From the NCBI GenBank assembly GCA_052169645.1, contig JBQNCA010000011.1, forward strand, positions 1 to 54,906: 54,906 nucleotides of DNA, in the 5' to 3' direction. The notes under the pieces were generated by a model. It was not told where the DNA came from. It worked only from the letters and a program-made list of their open reading frames with translations, and did not search any database. Source of the DNA: JAIKWW01 sp052169645 (GTDB taxonomy: Bacteria > Bacillota > Clostridia > Peptostreptococcales > Anaerovoracaceae). Every line of letters begins with the position of its first letter. Position 1 is the first letter of the stretch. Positions 1 through 8,160 of this stretch are shown here, piece after piece. The position numbers and the translations under genes were made by a program.

Positions 1-117
1 AATCTTAAAGAACTGGACGAGGTCGCTTATGTAAGATTCGCATCCGTATACAGACAATTTGATGATGTGAACACTTTTGTAAATGAAATAGAAAAACTTG
101 CGAGCAGGAAAAACTGA
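1..117 (+). CDS. nrdR: Transcriptional repressor NrdR, C-terminal fragment
   Basis: The window opens inside this gene; 38 residues and the TGA stop remain. The visible part contains LDEVAYVRFASVYRQF, the highly conserved end of the ATP-cone domain of NrdR, followed by a short charged tail. NrdR is a zinc-ribbon/ATP-cone repressor of ribonucleotide reductase genes that senses the ATP/dATP state. The zinc ribbon lies outside the window. It reads in the same direction as cmk, 48 bases upstream, so the two could be co-transcribed. The identification rests on the conserved tail motif, which is very characteristic. Confidence 0.88.
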   Translation, partial: NLKELDEVAYVRFASVYRQFDDVNTFVNEIEKLASRKN

Positions 118-165
118 TGCTTTAAAAGAATCATATTTTATTATGAGATGAAGGCGGGAGGCATG

Positions 166-828
166 ATGCATAATAATTCTTCGATTTTAAATATAGCTAT
201 AGACGGACCGGCAGGTTCCGGAAAAAGCACGGCTGCAAAGAATCTGGCTAAAGCTTTGGGTATAGAATATATCGATACCGGAGCAATGTACAGAGCCGTC
301 GCTTACAAGGCGATGAAAAGCGGAGCGGCGCTTGATGATGATGCTGCCGTCGGTACGATGCTGAAAAATACTGAAATAGATTTTTGTAACGGGAGCATCT
401 ATTTGGACGGTGAAGATGTCAGCGGCAAGATACGTCAGCCCGAAATCTCAAAGGCGGCATCCACAGTTTCACAGTTGGCGGCTTGTCGCAGCAGGCTTAC
501 AGAGTTGCAGAGAAGCATAGCTTCAAGTAAGAGTATCGTTATGGACGGAAGAGATATAGGCACAAATGTGCTCCCGAATGCAGATTATAAATTTTATATA
601 ACGGCTTCCGCTGAGCTAAGAGCGGAGCGCCGTCTTGCCGAGCTCGGTGAGAAAGGCTCCGGACTTACATTTGAAGATGTCTTGAAGGATATAAACGATA
701 GGGATTCAAAGGATATGACTCGCATTCTCAATCCTTTGAAAAAAGCGGATGACGCAGTGGAAATCATCACCGATAATCTGGGTATAGATGAAACTACACA
801 AAGGCTTATGGAATATATTGACAGATAG
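166..828 (+). CDS. cmk: Cytidylate kinase
   Basis: Phosphorylates CMP and dCMP with ATP in the cytosol to supply CDP/dCDP. The protein of about 220 aa shows the P-loop IDGPAGSGKST near the N terminus, then YIDTGAMYRAV and MDGRDIGTNVLPNA, all typical of bacterial Cmk, and the late RDSKDMTR segment. Three ATGs are possible (148, 163, 166). A GGGAGG at 156-161 sits directly before the last two, while 148 has no ribosome binding site, so 166 (or 163) is preferred. The gene is convergent with the DUF1015 gene, only 13 bases away, and I see no terminator between them. Confidence 0.95.
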   Translation: MHNNSSILNIAIDGPAGSGKSTAAKNLAKALGIEYIDTGAMYRAVAYKAMKSGAALDDDAAVGTMLKNTEIDFCNGSIYLDGEDVSGKIRQPEISKAASTVSQLAACRSRLTELQRSIASSKSIVMDGRDIGTNVLPNADYKFYITASAELRAERRLAELGEKGSGLTFEDVLKDINDRDSKDMTRILNPLKKADDAVEIITDNLGIDETTQRLMEYIDR

Positions 829-841
829 ATTTATTCATCTT

Positions 842-2083
842 TTAAAATTTATGTACGAACCAACCGCTGCCGAGCTTAGGCTCAAACCATGTGGATTTCG
901 GAGGCATTACAAGACCTTTGTCTGCAACCCTCATTATCGATTCTACCGTAACGGGATACATAAGGAAGGCTACGGCAAAATTTTTATTATCTACTTCGGA
1001 TTTGATTTTTTGTTCGCAATCTATTCCTCCCGCAAAGCTTATGCGTCTGTCGGTACGAGGATCAGATATATTAAGAATCGGAGATAATATATGATTTTGC
1101 AGCATGGAAACATCCATGCTTCCTATAGTATCGGAATAATCGGGGAGCAGCTGCTCTTTGAATCTGAGTTTATACGGATTTCCTTGTAAATACATGCTTA
1201 TACAGTGCTCATCCTGCGGTAAAGCAAGCTGTTCACAAGGCTCTACGATACAAACTTCATTCAGCCTGGACAAAAATTCATCATGCTCCATGCCGTTCAA
1301 ATCGGAAATCAGTCTGTGATATCCGAGCACCGACAACAGGTTTCCTGAGATGCTGACCGCCATAAATCGATTAAACTCGGCATTGCTATTCCTGCTTGCG
1401 GATAAATTTCTTCTATTTTTACCGACATATACGGCAGATGCTGCACGATGATGTCCGTCGGCTATATATAAGGCTTCCATTTTTGAAAAAATATTTTCAA
1501 TATCGTTTATATTCACATCATCCGATACAACCCATAATTTATGAATAACGCTGTCGTTATCGGAAAACTCATATATAGGTTTTTCTGCTGAAGTGATACG
1601 GTCGATAATAATGTCCAATGCGGGGGATTGCTTATGCATTAAAAAAATCGGCTCGGTATCGGCATTGCAGCGATCAAAATGATTGATTCTGTCAATTTCT
1701 TTTTCTTTGCGTGTTTTTTCATGTTTGCGAATCACATCATTATCATAGTCATCTATGGAAGCGCAGCCTACTATCCCCGTTTGTGTGCGTCCGGACATGG
1801 TTTCGGAATATATGTAATAGCATGCTTCGGTATCTTCTATAAAAACGCCGTCATTAATAAAGCTCATCAGCTTCTCGTAGGATTTATCATAAACTTTTTC
1901 TGAATAGGGATCGAACTCGGGCATATCGGCATCTGCTCTCGTAACATGGATAAAACTTCGTGCCTGCGATTTTGCAAGCTTTGATGCCTGCTCCGAATTT
2001 ATAACATCATACGGTGGACACAGAACCTCGGCTGCAAATTTTTCAGCAGGTCTGAGTGCTTTAAAAGGTTTGAATATAGCCAT
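842..2083 (-). CDS. DUF1015 family protein
   Basis: A 413 aa protein that matches the DUF1015 family from its start (MAIFKPFKALRP, then CPPYDVI) through the internal ADGHHRAASA motif and the late MPPKSTWFEPK motif, which is close to the C terminus as usual. The length is normal for the family. The molecular function is not established; members occur in many anaerobes, often near serine biosynthesis genes, which are not seen here. It is a soluble protein with no signal peptide or membrane segment. It lies downstream of the HTH-TOBE gene on the same strand but is separated from it by a terminator, so it probably has its own promoter. Confidence 0.9.
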   Translation of the reverse strand: MAIFKPFKALRPAEKFAAEVLCPPYDVINSEQASKLAKSQARSFIHVTRADADMPEFDPYSEKVYDKSYEKLMSFINDGVFIEDTEACYYIYSETMSGRTQTGIVGCASIDDYDNDVIRKHEKTRKEKEIDRINHFDRCNADTEPIFLMHKQSPALDIIIDRITSAEKPIYEFSDNDSVIHKLWVVSDDVNINDIENIFSKMEALYIADGHHRAASAVYVGKNRRNLSASRNSNAEFNRFMAVSISGNLLSVLGYHRLISDLNGMEHDEFLSRLNEVCIVEPCEQLALPQDEHCISMYLQGNPYKLRFKEQLLPDYSDTIGSMDVSMLQNHILSPILNISDPRTDRRISFAGGIDCEQKIKSEVDNKNFAVAFLMYPVTVESIMRVADKGLVMPPKSTWFEPKLGSGWFVHKF

Positions 2084-2163
2084 TTGATATTTGCTCCTTG
2101 CATATTTTCAAACAATATCATAATATCATGCCGTAATGGGCTGCAGTTAGTACAAGTAATGCT

Positions 2164-2202
2164 AAAAAGCCGCAGTTTTCATAAATGCACTGCGGCTTTT
2201 TT
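2164..2202 (-). terminator. Intrinsic terminator of the HTH-TOBE gene
   Basis: A perfect stem GCCGCAGT/ACTGCGGC, extended by an A-run on the left and a T-run on the right, with a 12-base loop. It lies just past the stop of the minus-strand HTH-TOBE gene and reads as a U-tailed hairpin on that strand. Its symmetry means it could work in both directions. Confidence 0.85.
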
Positions 2203-2222
2203 GATGAATTATAATGTTTTAT

Positions 2223-2753
2223 TTATACAACGGTTACCGCCATAGCTTTGAATACGCAGTAAACCGTATCTCCGAGCTTAAAATTGAGTTCATTGACAGA
2301 GCGCTTTGTTATGCTGACAACCAGAGGAACACCTACATTTACGGTCATTCTGTAGCTCTGATTCATTTCTTCCATACTTGTAACTATGCCCTTAATGTTG
2401 TTGCGGGCACTGCAAAGCAATGTATCATGGCTGAGGATGATATCCTCAGGTTTTATAGTTACCTTTGCCGAACCTTCAATATCGGTGTTTACCGCTATAA
2501 AGATGTCGCCGGAAGCTCCTATAATCTTTGCGAATTTTTCATCGTCACGAGAGATAATCTCCGCTTCGTAGGAATTGTCAGGTCTCTTTGACTGCTGCAG
2601 ATATGTTTCAAGCTGACTTTCTGTAATACGAAGGCTTCTGCCTATTCTGTGTGCAGGAATCTCTCCACGCTTTATCATTTCGTAAATAGTGTATTTTGAC
2701 AATTTAAGTCGTTGAGCTATTTCTTCAGGAGTGTATAGTGTGTCTTCTCGCAT
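2223..2753 (-). CDS. HTH (excisionase/MerR-like) plus TOBE (molbindin) domain regulator
   Basis: A 176 aa protein in two parts. Residues 1 to about 55 form an excisionase-type winged HTH (LYTPEEIAQRLKLSKYTIY, then GEIPAHRIGRSLRI). Residues from about 110 to the end form a TOBE/Mop-like domain (ARNNIKGIVTSM, then VSITKRSVNELNFKLGD), which in this family binds molybdate or tungstate. Such fusions usually regulate, or sit beside, an oxyanion ABC transporter (modABC/tupABC); none is in this window. The ATG at 2753 follows AAAGAGGT at good spacing, so it is preferred over an upstream in-frame TTG. The ligand is inferred from family membership only. Confidence 0.88.
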   Translation of the reverse strand: MREDTLYTPEEIAQRLKLSKYTIYEMIKRGEIPAHRIGRSLRITESQLETYLQQSKRPDNSYEAEIISRDDEKFAKIIGASGDIFIAVNTDIEGSAKVTIKPEDIILSHDTLLCSARNNIKGIVTSMEEMNQSYRMTVNVGVPLVVSITKRSVNELNFKLGDTVYCVFKAMAVTVV

Positions 2754-3061
2754 TTGTTTTACCTCTTTGTCCAAAAATATTACCGTAATAATGATTTACA
2801 GATATGTTATAGTTTATATTGTTAACTGCCGATAATATGATTTAGTTAGCTATATGGGTGTTAACTGTTTAACATATTGTAATATACTAAAATAATTATA
2901 GCATATTGTGCATATAATTCAAGAAAAAGCAAATATATTGTAATCAATATATGCAGGTAAATTCAATTAAGCTATACAAATAAATACAAAAGTGAAAATT
3001 AAAATTTACAATAAAATAATCGATTTTCACAAGAATATCACATAAGCTTTTAAAATAAGGG
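2754..3061. other. AT-rich intergenic region with GTTAAC repeats
   Basis: There is no gene here. TGTTAACTG occurs twice, at 2820-2828 and 2859-2867 (39 bases apart), and the second copy forms an inverted repeat GTTAA-CTGT-TTAAC. These lie 65-120 bases upstream of the HTH-TOBE start and could be operators for that regulator or for the divergent ABC operon. This is a suggestion from symmetry only. Confidence 0.35.
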
Positions 3062-3089
3062 TTGAACTATCACAAGAGAGTTGTAAAAT
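3062..3089 (+). promoter_or_regulatory. Candidate promoter of the ABC export operon
   Basis: TTGAAC, a 16-base spacer and TAAAAT preceded by TG, located about 60 bases upstream of the ABC ATPase ribosome binding site. It matches the housekeeping sigma consensus moderately well. Confidence 0.45.
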
Positions 3090-3146
3090 ATTTAATCGGT
3101 ATTTTTAATTTATTAAGAGCAAAATAAAGAAAGGAAGGGTGTGCCG

Positions 3147-4238
3147 ATGATAGAGGTTAACAATCTCACCAAACGATACGGTAATCATGTGGCAGTTGAC
3201 GGATTGAACTTTTCTGTCGAAAAAGGTCAGATTTACGGATTTTTGGGTCCTAACGGTGCCGGTAAGTCTACAACTATGAACATAATAACCGGATATCTCG
3301 CCGCTACGGAAGGTGAGGTACTGATAGACGGACACGATATTTTGAAAGAACCTGAAAAGGCAAAGTCTCATATAGGATATCTTCCGGAGCAGCCGCCTTT
3401 ATATCAGGATATGACAGTTGAAGAATATCTTAATTTTGTAGCGGAGCTTCGCAAGTTACCCGAATCCGAGCGTGCGGAAAGCGTTGAAAAAATAGAAGAA
3501 ACTTTAGGCTTGAGCGATGTTTCGGGAAGGCTGATAAAAAATCTTTCCAAAGGCTATAAACAGAGAGTGGGTTTTGCTCAGGCTCTTATCGGAATGCCGG
3601 AAATTTTAATTCTCGATGAACCTACGGTAGGTCTTGATCCTAAACAGATTATAGAGATTCGGGATTTGATAAAGCTCTTGGGGCAAAAGCATACGATTAT
3701 TTTGAGCTCGCATATTCTTTCCGAGGTAAGCGCTATATGCGACCATATTATGATTATATCCGAGGGTAAGCTGGTAGCAAGCGATACTCCTGAAAATCTT
3801 ATGAAAATGATGCAGCCCGTTACTACATTAAATATTACAGTCATAGCTGACACAGGTGCCTGTGAAAGTGCGATGAATTCGATAGAAGGTTTGGAATCAT
3901 ACGATCTGAAACCCGGCAGAGAGACGGGGACTTTTGAAATTTTTGCAAAATATAAATCGGAAACAGATCTTCGCAGAAATATTTCAGAGATGCTTTTTTC
4001 GAAAGGATGCATAATCATACAGATGACGGCGTCCTCGGCATCTCTTGAGGATATCTTCCTCGAGCTTACCGAAAATGAAGCGGAGGATGCTTCTGAGGCT
4101 CAGCTTGAAGATAATGATGTGGCGTATGAAAATGAAGCGAGAGCTGCGACGGCATCGGCATATGATAAAGAAGCTGCTTTATTGCAGGAGCAAGCTTGCG
4201 AAGAAGATTCGGAGGAAGAAGATGACAGCAATATTTAA
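3147..4238 (+). CDS. ABC transporter ATP-binding protein, GldA-like
   Basis: The ATPase of an ABC-2 type exporter encoded with the next two genes. It shows Walker A GPNGAGKSTTM, the signature LSKGYKQRVGFAQAL, Walker B ILILDEPTVGLDP and the switch His in LSSHILSE. After the usual nucleotide-binding domain (to about 230 aa) there is a GldA/CcmA-type C-terminal extension, ending in a very acidic tail of about 45 residues rich in Glu, Asp and Ala. The start at 3147 has AAGGAAGGG seven bases upstream; a GTG at 3141 is too close to it. The stop overlaps the permease start by 17 bases. The substrate is unknown; the family resemblance to gliding-motility GldA does not imply gliding here. Confidence 0.9.
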   Translation: MIEVNNLTKRYGNHVAVDGLNFSVEKGQIYGFLGPNGAGKSTTMNIITGYLAATEGEVLIDGHDILKEPEKAKSHIGYLPEQPPLYQDMTVEEYLNFVAELRKLPESERAESVEKIEETLGLSDVSGRLIKNLSKGYKQRVGFAQALIGMPEILILDEPTVGLDPKQIIEIRDLIKLLGQKHTIILSSHILSEVSAICDHIMIISEGKLVASDTPENLMKMMQPVTTLNITVIADTGACESAMNSIEGLESYDLKPGRETGTFEIFAKYKSETDLRRNISEMLFSKGCIIIQMTASSASLEDIFLELTENEAEDASEAQLEDNDVAYENEARAATASAYDKEAALLQEQACEEDSEEEDDSNI

Positions 4239-5085
4239 AAGAGAATTCAAATCCTTTTTTCATAATATGACAGGAGCTATATTTATTGCCGGAGTTATGG
4301 TATTCATGGGAATATTTTTTGTTGCCTATAATGTTGTTCAAGGCTTCCCGCATTTTTCAGCAGTTCTTTCCGGAATCTCCGTGATTTTACTTTTGACAGT
4401 TCCTATTCTGACAATGCGCAGCTTTGCTGATGAGAAGCGTATGCGTACGGATCAACTTTTGCTTACTTCTCCGGTATCCGTTACCGGCATAGTTATGGGC
4501 AAATATTTTGCGATGATAAGTGTGTTCGGCTGCTGTATGCTTATTGCGTGTATGGGTCCGATTGTACTTAAGATTTTCGGAAGTGAAGGAATACTTGGAG
4601 ACTATCTTGCAATAATAATGTTTTTCCTCATGGGGGCGGCGTATATTTCTATAGGTATGTTTATTTCGTCACTTACAGAAAGTCAGGTAATCGCCTCGGT
4701 TGCAACCTTTGCAGTATTATTGCTGCTCCAGCTTATAGACGGTATAGCAAGCTTTATACCCGATTCCGCAACGGCATCGTATGTCTGCTTTTTTGCTGTT
4801 GCGGTACTGGCGGCATGGCTGATATATCATATGACAAAGGATCTGATTATTTCGGGAGCTTTCGTTATAATTGCGGCAGCTGTTTTGACAGTAATATTTT
4901 TCGTAAATAAAGCTGTGCTTGAAGAAGCTTTTGCTTCCGTTCTGATTTCTTTGTCACTCGTTACCCGCTTTGATGAGGTCAATAATAATATATTTAACCT
5001 TTCATCGCTTGTATATTACCTTTCTGTCTGCGGTATTTTTACTTTTCTTACGATACAGTCTATACAGAAGCGCAGATGGAGTTAG
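4222..5085 (+). CDS. ABC-2 type permease, GldF-like
   Basis: A membrane protein of 287 aa starting MTAIFKREFKSFF, with six hydrophobic segments in the ABC-2 permease pattern: an N-terminal cytoplasmic helix, a first segment at about 18-40, the motif TMRSFADEKRMRTDQLLLTS typical of GldF/NatB-like permeases, then further segments to the end. The reading frame is open further upstream, but that stretch is the ATPase gene in another frame. The ATG at 4222 has GGAGGA five bases upstream and overlaps the end of the ATPase gene, so translation is probably coupled. It should form the membrane channel for that ATPase. Confidence 0.88.
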   Translation: MTAIFKREFKSFFHNMTGAIFIAGVMVFMGIFFVAYNVVQGFPHFSAVLSGISVILLLTVPILTMRSFADEKRMRTDQLLLTSPVSVTGIVMGKYFAMISVFGCCMLIACMGPIVLKIFGSEGILGDYLAIIMFFLMGAAYISIGMFISSLTESQVIASVATFAVLLLLQLIDGIASFIPDSATASYVCFFAVAVLAAWLIYHMTKDLIISGAFVIIAAAVLTVIFFVNKAVLEEAFASVLISLSLVTRFDEVNNNIFNLSSLVYYLSVCGIFTFLTIQSIQKRRWS

Positions 5086-5096
5086 GAGGTAAAGCT

Positions 5097-6539
5097 ATGA
5101 AAAAGAATTTCATTAACATTAATACAAAGAATGTAAAATTCGGAGGCTACAGTACAGCAGTGACAGCCATAGTGGTGGCTATAGCGGTAATATTGAATAT
5201 TATTGTAAATCAACTCCCTGCTTCGTGGACACAGTTTGATCTTTCTTCAAATAAAATTTACAGTATAGGAGATAAGTCCGAGGAAGTATTGGATAAGCTT
5301 AAAACCGATGTTACGATAGAGGTTCTTTCAAATAAGAAAAACGCAAATAAGCAGCTTTCAAATTTTCTGCAAAGATACAAGGACGCTTCCAAGCATATAA
5401 ATATAAAATATATCGATCCGAGCATGGATTTGCAGCTTTCCAAGAAATACAGCACGCTGTCTGTGAACAGTTTGATTATTAAAAGCGGAAATAAAGAAAA
5501 AACGGTTGATTATCAGGAAATCTTTGCACAGGATTATAATTCATATTATATGACAGGTAATGCTTCAACAAGCTTTAACGGAGAAGCGCTTGTCACGGGA
5601 GCAATCGCATATGTAAGCTCTGACAATCTTCCTGTAATGTATTATGTCACAGGTCATTCGGAGACGGCTCCGGGAAGCCTTGTGTCAAATATGGCGGCAA
5701 ATCAGAATATTTCTTTTGAAGAACTCAATCTTCTTACATCTGCGATACCGGAGGATTGTGACGTTTTGCTGATTAATGCTCCAAAGAAAGACTATACTGC
5801 AGAGGAAGCGGATAGGGTGATATCTTATCTTGATAATGGCGGAAAAGCTTTAATTTTAGAAAGCTATACAGAATCCGAGATGAAAAATTTTGAATCAGTT
5901 CTAAACGCATACGGAGTAAAAACATTGGACGGGATTGCATTGGAAAGCGCAAATCATTACTATCAGCAGCCGATATATGAGGTCCCGAAGATAGAAAACT
6001 CGGAGATAACCGAAGGCTTGAACGGTTCGAATATTATGCTCATAAGCTCTTTAGGCTTAGCAAAAACGGAGGGAAGCAATGCTTCCGTTACAGCATTACT
6101 GTCCTCATCCGACGGAGCTTTTCTTAAAAAAGTGGTGAACGGATCAATATCCAACTTTGATAGGGAACAGAGTGATACGGAAGGACCTTTTGCATATGCC
6201 TACCTTGCAGAGAAAGAAGCTTCAGCTTCCGATGCGAACGGTTCAGAGAGTTCAGACGGCGGGAAGCTCATAGTTGTGGGAGCCGAGTCTATTTTAGATG
6301 AGTCTGTAAATCAGCAGTTGAATGTTGCAAATATGGAATTTTTCGGAAACTGCCTCGCATATCTGGCAGGCGGAGATGATTCGATAAATTTGGCGATCCC
6401 TTCAAAAGATATGAGCACGAGCTATATTGCAATAAAGGCTTTGCAGCAGATGATACTTATGATTCTAACAATTATTATTATACCCGCATCGGTATTTACA
6501 GCAGGTTTGGTAATATGGCTTAAGAGGCGTAAAAAGTAG
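5097..6539 (+). CDS. GldG-like ABC auxiliary protein
   Basis: A 480 aa protein with one membrane segment near residues 18-37, a large extracytoplasmic region, and a second membrane segment at the extreme C terminus followed by the basic RRKK tail. The central region (motifs QFDLSSNKIYSI and VMYYVTGHSE) is that of the ABC-type auxiliary family with GldG. In gliding bacteria GldG partners GldA/GldF; in Clostridia the same trio is common and its substrate is unknown. The ATG at 5097 follows TAGGAGGT by six bases and is preferred to the ATG at 5076, which lies inside the permease gene. The gene overlaps nothing important and belongs to the same operon. Confidence 0.88.
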   Translation: MKKNFININTKNVKFGGYSTAVTAIVVAIAVILNIIVNQLPASWTQFDLSSNKIYSIGDKSEEVLDKLKTDVTIEVLSNKKNANKQLSNFLQRYKDASKHINIKYIDPSMDLQLSKKYSTLSVNSLIIKSGNKEKTVDYQEIFAQDYNSYYMTGNASTSFNGEALVTGAIAYVSSDNLPVMYYVTGHSETAPGSLVSNMAANQNISFEELNLLTSAIPEDCDVLLINAPKKDYTAEEADRVISYLDNGGKALILESYTESEMKNFESVLNAYGVKTLDGIALESANHYYQQPIYEVPKIENSEITEGLNGSNIMLISSLGLAKTEGSNASVTALLSSSDGAFLKKVVNGSISNFDREQSDTEGPFAYAYLAEKEASASDANGSESSDGGKLIVVGAESILDESVNQQLNVANMEFFGNCLAYLAGGDDSINLAIPSKDMSTSYIAIKALQQMILMILTIIIIPASVFTAGLVIWLKRRKK

Positions 6540-6615
6540 CGGAATGCTCAAACATGTTTTTTACTTCACTATAGTGGAGAATATGGTTTAACAGCGGAAA
6601 AAGTAGGTGATTATC

Positions 6616-7179
6616 ATGACGAAATCTAATAGCAGGAAAATTGGAAAAAAAGCAAGTCTTCTTATAATTTTATTACTGATTTTGGCTGCGTTGACGGCTC
6701 TTATGCTTTTTCTGAAATCTCATAATTTTGAATCGGGAGGTGCAGATGTCGATGATTCAGGCATTGAGATTCTGAAATTTAATACGGAAGATGTCGGCAG
6801 TTTTACATACACATTGCAGGGAGAAAGCTATACTATAAGCAGAGACGGCGAATATTGGAAAAGTGATGAAGAAAACAGTCCGAAGCTCGATACAAAAGCT
6901 GTCAATGCCATGCTCTCCTCATGCAGCGATTTAAAAGCGGCGGCAAAGATCTCCGATGATATGTCGTATGCTGCCGAATATGGTTTGGATGACGCAAAAT
7001 TTTCTCTTAAAATTGTATATAAAGACGGTTCCGCCGATACGCTTAAAGTAGGAGCTGAAAATCCTATGACGGCGGTAAGTTATGTAGCGGTCGAGCCTGA
7101 CGGAGGAATTTACACTGTGGAATTTTCGCCGGAAACGGAATTTAAGAATCCGTCGGAGCTGCAAACTGTTAAAGAATAG
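6616..7179 (+). CDS. DUF4340 domain protein, short form
   Basis: A 187 aa membrane-anchored protein: a basic N terminus, one hydrophobic segment at about residues 14-33, then an extracytoplasmic domain with DUF4340 features (YTISRDGEYWKSD, LDTKAVNAMLSS, AAEYGLDDA). DUF4340 proteins regularly follow gldG-like genes, as here, so it is probably part of the exporter. Many family members are considerably longer and carry repeated copies of the domain, so this one looks like a single-repeat version. The ATG at 6616 has TAGGTG six bases upstream; an in-frame GTG at 6607 lies inside that site. Its biochemical role is unknown. Confidence 0.8.
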   Translation: MTKSNSRKIGKKASLLIILLLILAALTALMLFLKSHNFESGGADVDDSGIEILKFNTEDVGSFTYTLQGESYTISRDGEYWKSDEENSPKLDTKAVNAMLSSCSDLKAAAKISDDMSYAAEYGLDDAKFSLKIVYKDGSADTLKVGAENPMTAVSYVAVEPDGGIYTVEFSPETEFKNPSELQTVKE

Positions 7180-7190
7180 CTGATAAATAA

Positions 7191-7274
7191 AAAAAACAGT
7201 AAATCTGAATGATATATCATATTTCCCGTACAAAGCGGCAAGTATGTAACATATCGGACAGGTTTACTGTTTTT
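7191..7274. terminator. Possible terminator between the ABC operon and the lipoprotein gene
   Basis: AAAAACAGTAAA at 7192-7203 pairs with TTTACTGTTTTT at 7263-7274. The apex is long (about 59 bases) and contains the palindrome GATATATC. It lies between two convergent genes and has T-runs on both strands. The long loop makes it an unusual terminator. Confidence 0.5.
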
Positions 7275-7360
7275 GCTCGGAGTTAAAAACAAGAAAGTAA
7301 GACAATTTATTTTTTGATTAAATTACAGGTTTTTATAATTTTTAAAAAATTATAAGAGCT

Positions 7361-7963
7361 TTACCCGTTATAGCCTAATTCACGGAAGAAGGATTTTGCT
7401 CCGGAGCGTACGGCGTTACTGTCATTTATAGGTCCGGTGACAAGCAGAAGCATGTTGTCTACCCGAAGATAGTATCCGAAGAATGAATTTCGGGAATTTT
7501 CGTCAGACTCATATTTTTCTTCATAATAATCATAATTGTCGCCTGTTTTAACTATGCTTACGTTAGGATTGATTGAATCGGCATTGCCGAATATCATGGA
7601 CTTTGCGGCAGCATCGTTTTGCAACATCATATATATATAATTCAGGCTGTTGTCGCTGTGAACTGCCAGTGCATCAAAACCGAAGTCCTTTGATACATCC
7701 TGAATTTCGCCATATGCTGTAACGATTTCCGTAAAACTCTCTTTACTTACCGTGTCGAGTCGATCTTCAGAAACGTGAGGGGTATCCTGTTTTTTATTTG
7801 AATCGGAATCGGCATTCGGGAGTACTTCTGAGGAAACGGGTTCATAGGCGGAATCAAATACATCATATGATTTATCAGCTTTTTTTTCTCCGCAGCCCGA
7901 TATGGCTGCTACCAGAACAACACTGAGAATTGCAGCTGAAAGTTTGTGTCTTATATCCGTCAT
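7361..7963 (-). CDS. Lipoprotein of unknown function
   Basis: A 200 aa protein with a lipoprotein signal peptide: basic start, hydrophobic core, and lipobox AISGC with the lipidated Cys at residue 24. A low-complexity acidic/Ser linker follows to about residue 65, then a compact domain of about 130 aa with no motif I recognise. The domain contains NSLNYIYMMLQND and SFFGYYLRVDNMLLLVTGPI. GGAGGTG lies five bases before the ATG. It is convergent with the ABC/DUF4340 operon and divergent from pyk. It is expected on the outer face of the cytoplasmic membrane. I cannot assign a function. Confidence 0.8.
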   Translation of the reverse strand: MTDIRHKLSAAILSVVLVAAISGCGEKKADKSYDVFDSAYEPVSSEVLPNADSDSNKKQDTPHVSEDRLDTVSKESFTEIVTAYGEIQDVSKDFGFDALAVHSDNSLNYIYMMLQNDAAAKSMIFGNADSINPNVSIVKTGDNYDYYEEKYESDENSRNSFFGYYLRVDNMLLLVTGPINDSNAVRSGAKSFFRELGYNG

Positions 7964-8067
7964 ATGTACACCTCCGTTTAAATATTGTCCATAAATATAA
8001 TAGTTGCAAAAATATTTTCAGTAATTGGAATTATACCTTAAAATATTAATATGTACAATCTTTGCAT

Positions 8068-8095
8068 TTGATTTGAAAGCTACATGTTATATACT
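8068..8095 (+). promoter_or_regulatory. Candidate pyk promoter
   Basis: TTGATT, a 16-base spacer and TATACT, 66 bases upstream of the pyk ATG. This is a good match to the housekeeping consensus. Confidence 0.5.
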
Positions 8096-8160
8096 CAAGA
8101 TTAAAGATGTGAATTAGGTATTTTAATAATTTTAGCGGATTAAAATTGGAGGAATTCTTC

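Noticed and set aside
4045..4221. Extended N terminus of the ABC permease
   Set aside because: This stretch is the ATPase gene read in another frame; it gives a Lys/Arg/Met-rich sequence, and the real start at 4222 has GGAGGA.
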